From assembly GCF_031755915.1 (NCBI RefSeq), contig NC_083383.1, forward strand, positions 28,581,501 to 28,645,500: a stretch of DNA of 64,000 bases, given 5' to 3'. The stretch's first letter is position 1. The number at the start of each line of letters is the position of its first letter. This document shows, one piece after another, positions 63,027-64,000 of this stretch. Source of the stretch: Ziziphus jujuba (taxonomy: Eukaryota > Streptophyta > Magnoliopsida > Rosales > Rhamnaceae). Made by a program: the position numbers and the translations under genes. The notes beneath the pieces are model-generated. The model was not told where the DNA came from. It ran no database searches and saw only the letters and a list, made by a program, of their open reading frames with translations.

Positions 63027-64000
63027 ATGCTTCTCCACGTAAACACCAATATTCCATCCCCATCTTCTCTTCTTCTTCGGCATCAGCGGCAGCAGCACCA
63101 CCGTGGCCTTTCTCATTCTACTCACTTCCTCCTCCCATTTGGGTCTTCTCTCAAGCCGAAGCCCCACAAGCTCTCTCTTCAGGTACAACAAATTCTACTT
63201 GCACTTCTTTATCCAAGTTCCTTTTTTTTTTTTTTTAACAAATTTGGTTGCTTTCTTTGTGAGTCTGGTGGATAAATTGGTGTATAAATCTTACTCCAGG
63301 CCATTTTTCAGAGCTCCAAAGAATCGCTTTTGACAACCTCTCCAATGAATGCCATTAGATTCCCTAAGTTTCAGGTATTTGTTCTGCAGGCCCTGTTATT
63401 TATTTATTTATTTTTTTTAATAATTAATGAAGCACTATATATGTTGAATTGAAGAGATTGCTTGTTTCTTAAATCTATAAATAATTCATAGAAAATTGTT
63501 AAACCCAATGACTAGAAGTCCCTATTTCTTACCACCATGCATCCCTTTGAATCTTTCATTATGTTACACCTATAAAATACTTTTGCTTCCTACTTCTTAC
63601 ATATCTGAAGCCTATTTCTCTTTTGGTGGTTAGATGATCTTTGAGACACCATCCCCCAAGTTGACTTCTTTTCTGGATAATTTGGGATGCTGTTATTTTG
63701 TATGATTTCTTTTTTACAAATTGCATATATATTTCTAATGGCCTGCCGTTAGTACTAGTTGATGAATTTTGTCTTTAAGCTGAGTTTTCTTAACTGGCTT
63801 TGTGGAAATATTTGTTGATAGAACTTTGTGCGAGGATTGCGCATATGCATATGTTTAGTTATTAATGTACTATTTCAATCATGGTGAAGGCAGATACTCC
63901 AAAGGGAATTGGCAATGGAATCCCTTGCCCCAACGAAATTCGACAGTAATTTCCTATCTTTGTTTAATCCTCTTTTTCATTTCCTGCTCCACCATCTGAT
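63027..64000 (+). CDS. PYG7: PYG7, unit 3, 5' part (cut by window end)
   Basis: Exons 63027-63182, 63300-63374 and 63894-63945, with intact splice sites, then intron 3 to the window edge. Transit-peptide differences from units 1 and 2 include Gln to Arg in LLLQHQ and His to Arg in QHHHGLS. If this is the last unit, it should carry the only complete PYG7 C-terminus; that lies outside the window. Confidence 0.8.

Larger units (their letters stand above)
53095..64000. repeat. 13.18-kb tandem segmental duplication, unit 3 (cut by window end)
   Basis: The first 10906 bp of a third unit, ending in PYG7 intron 3. It is the most diverged unit in the gene B and PYG7 part: for example ATTTCTTTT-TTTGGGCGGAAGAGG near 62718-62747, against GAAGACGAAG in units 1 and 2. 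Whether it ends in a complete PYG7 or another junction cannot be seen. Confidence 0.93.

Noticed and set aside
26728..64000. Array as an LTR retrotransposon, Helitron or satellite
   Set aside because: The unit holds ordinary host genes. Boundaries lie inside two host exons, with no terminal repeats, target-site duplications or transposase/reverse-transcriptase sequence.
1..64000. CRISPR arrays, tRNA or rRNA genes, bacterial-type operons
   Set aside because: None were found on either strand. All real genes show plant nuclear structure.

Overview
The window looks like nuclear DNA of a woody or herbaceous eudicot (rosid-like). The evidence is AT-rich intergenic DNA, many short exons with GT-AG introns, one minor-spliceosome intron, GA/CT microsatellites in 5' leaders, and a set of plant-specific nuclear genes. 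The species cannot be named from sequence alone. Several genes match Arabidopsis chromosome 1 genes as I recall them (FANCM At1g35530, EMB3003 At1g34430, the 5'-3' exonuclease At1g34380, PYG7 At1g22700), which suggests partly conserved gene order.

Left part (1-26 kb), ordinary single-copy genes. FANCM DNA translocase/helicase lies on the minus strand (390-12905); I could assemble 23 exons into one open frame of 1400 codons. A divergently transcribed small mitochondrial membrane protein resembling COX7c follows (13698-16260). Next are an intronless PLS-class PPR protein of the At4g19191 type (18097-20118) and the six-exon plastid pyruvate dehydrogenase E2 subunit EMB3003 (21892-25237).

Right part (26.4-64 kb), a segmental tandem array. 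A block of about 13.18 kb occurs at least three times head to tail: 26728-39909, 39910-53094, and 53095 to the window end. Each unit runs from inside exon 1 of an organellar-type 5'-3' exonuclease gene, through two small minus-strand paralogues (136 aa, tentatively B3-like), into the last coding exon of the thylakoid TPR protein PYG7. Only the first exonuclease copy has its start. The PYG7 copies ending at 39.9 and 53.1 kb have lost their C-terminus and read into exonuclease exon 1, making a 323-codon chimeric frame. Both unit junctions are identical in sequence, so one breakage event was later amplified by unequal recombination. The middle unit looks like a recombinant: left part like unit 3, right part like unit 1. 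The net effect is six intact copies of the small minus-strand genes, one intact exonuclease, two N-terminally deleted exonuclease copies (one also frameshifted), and at least two PYG7 chimeras.

Inside each unit an older duplication is visible. The two B3-like genes are paralogues with related flanks, and a decayed piece of exonuclease exon 1/intron 1 lies between them. I saw no CRISPR, tRNA or rRNA gene, and no intact transposon.
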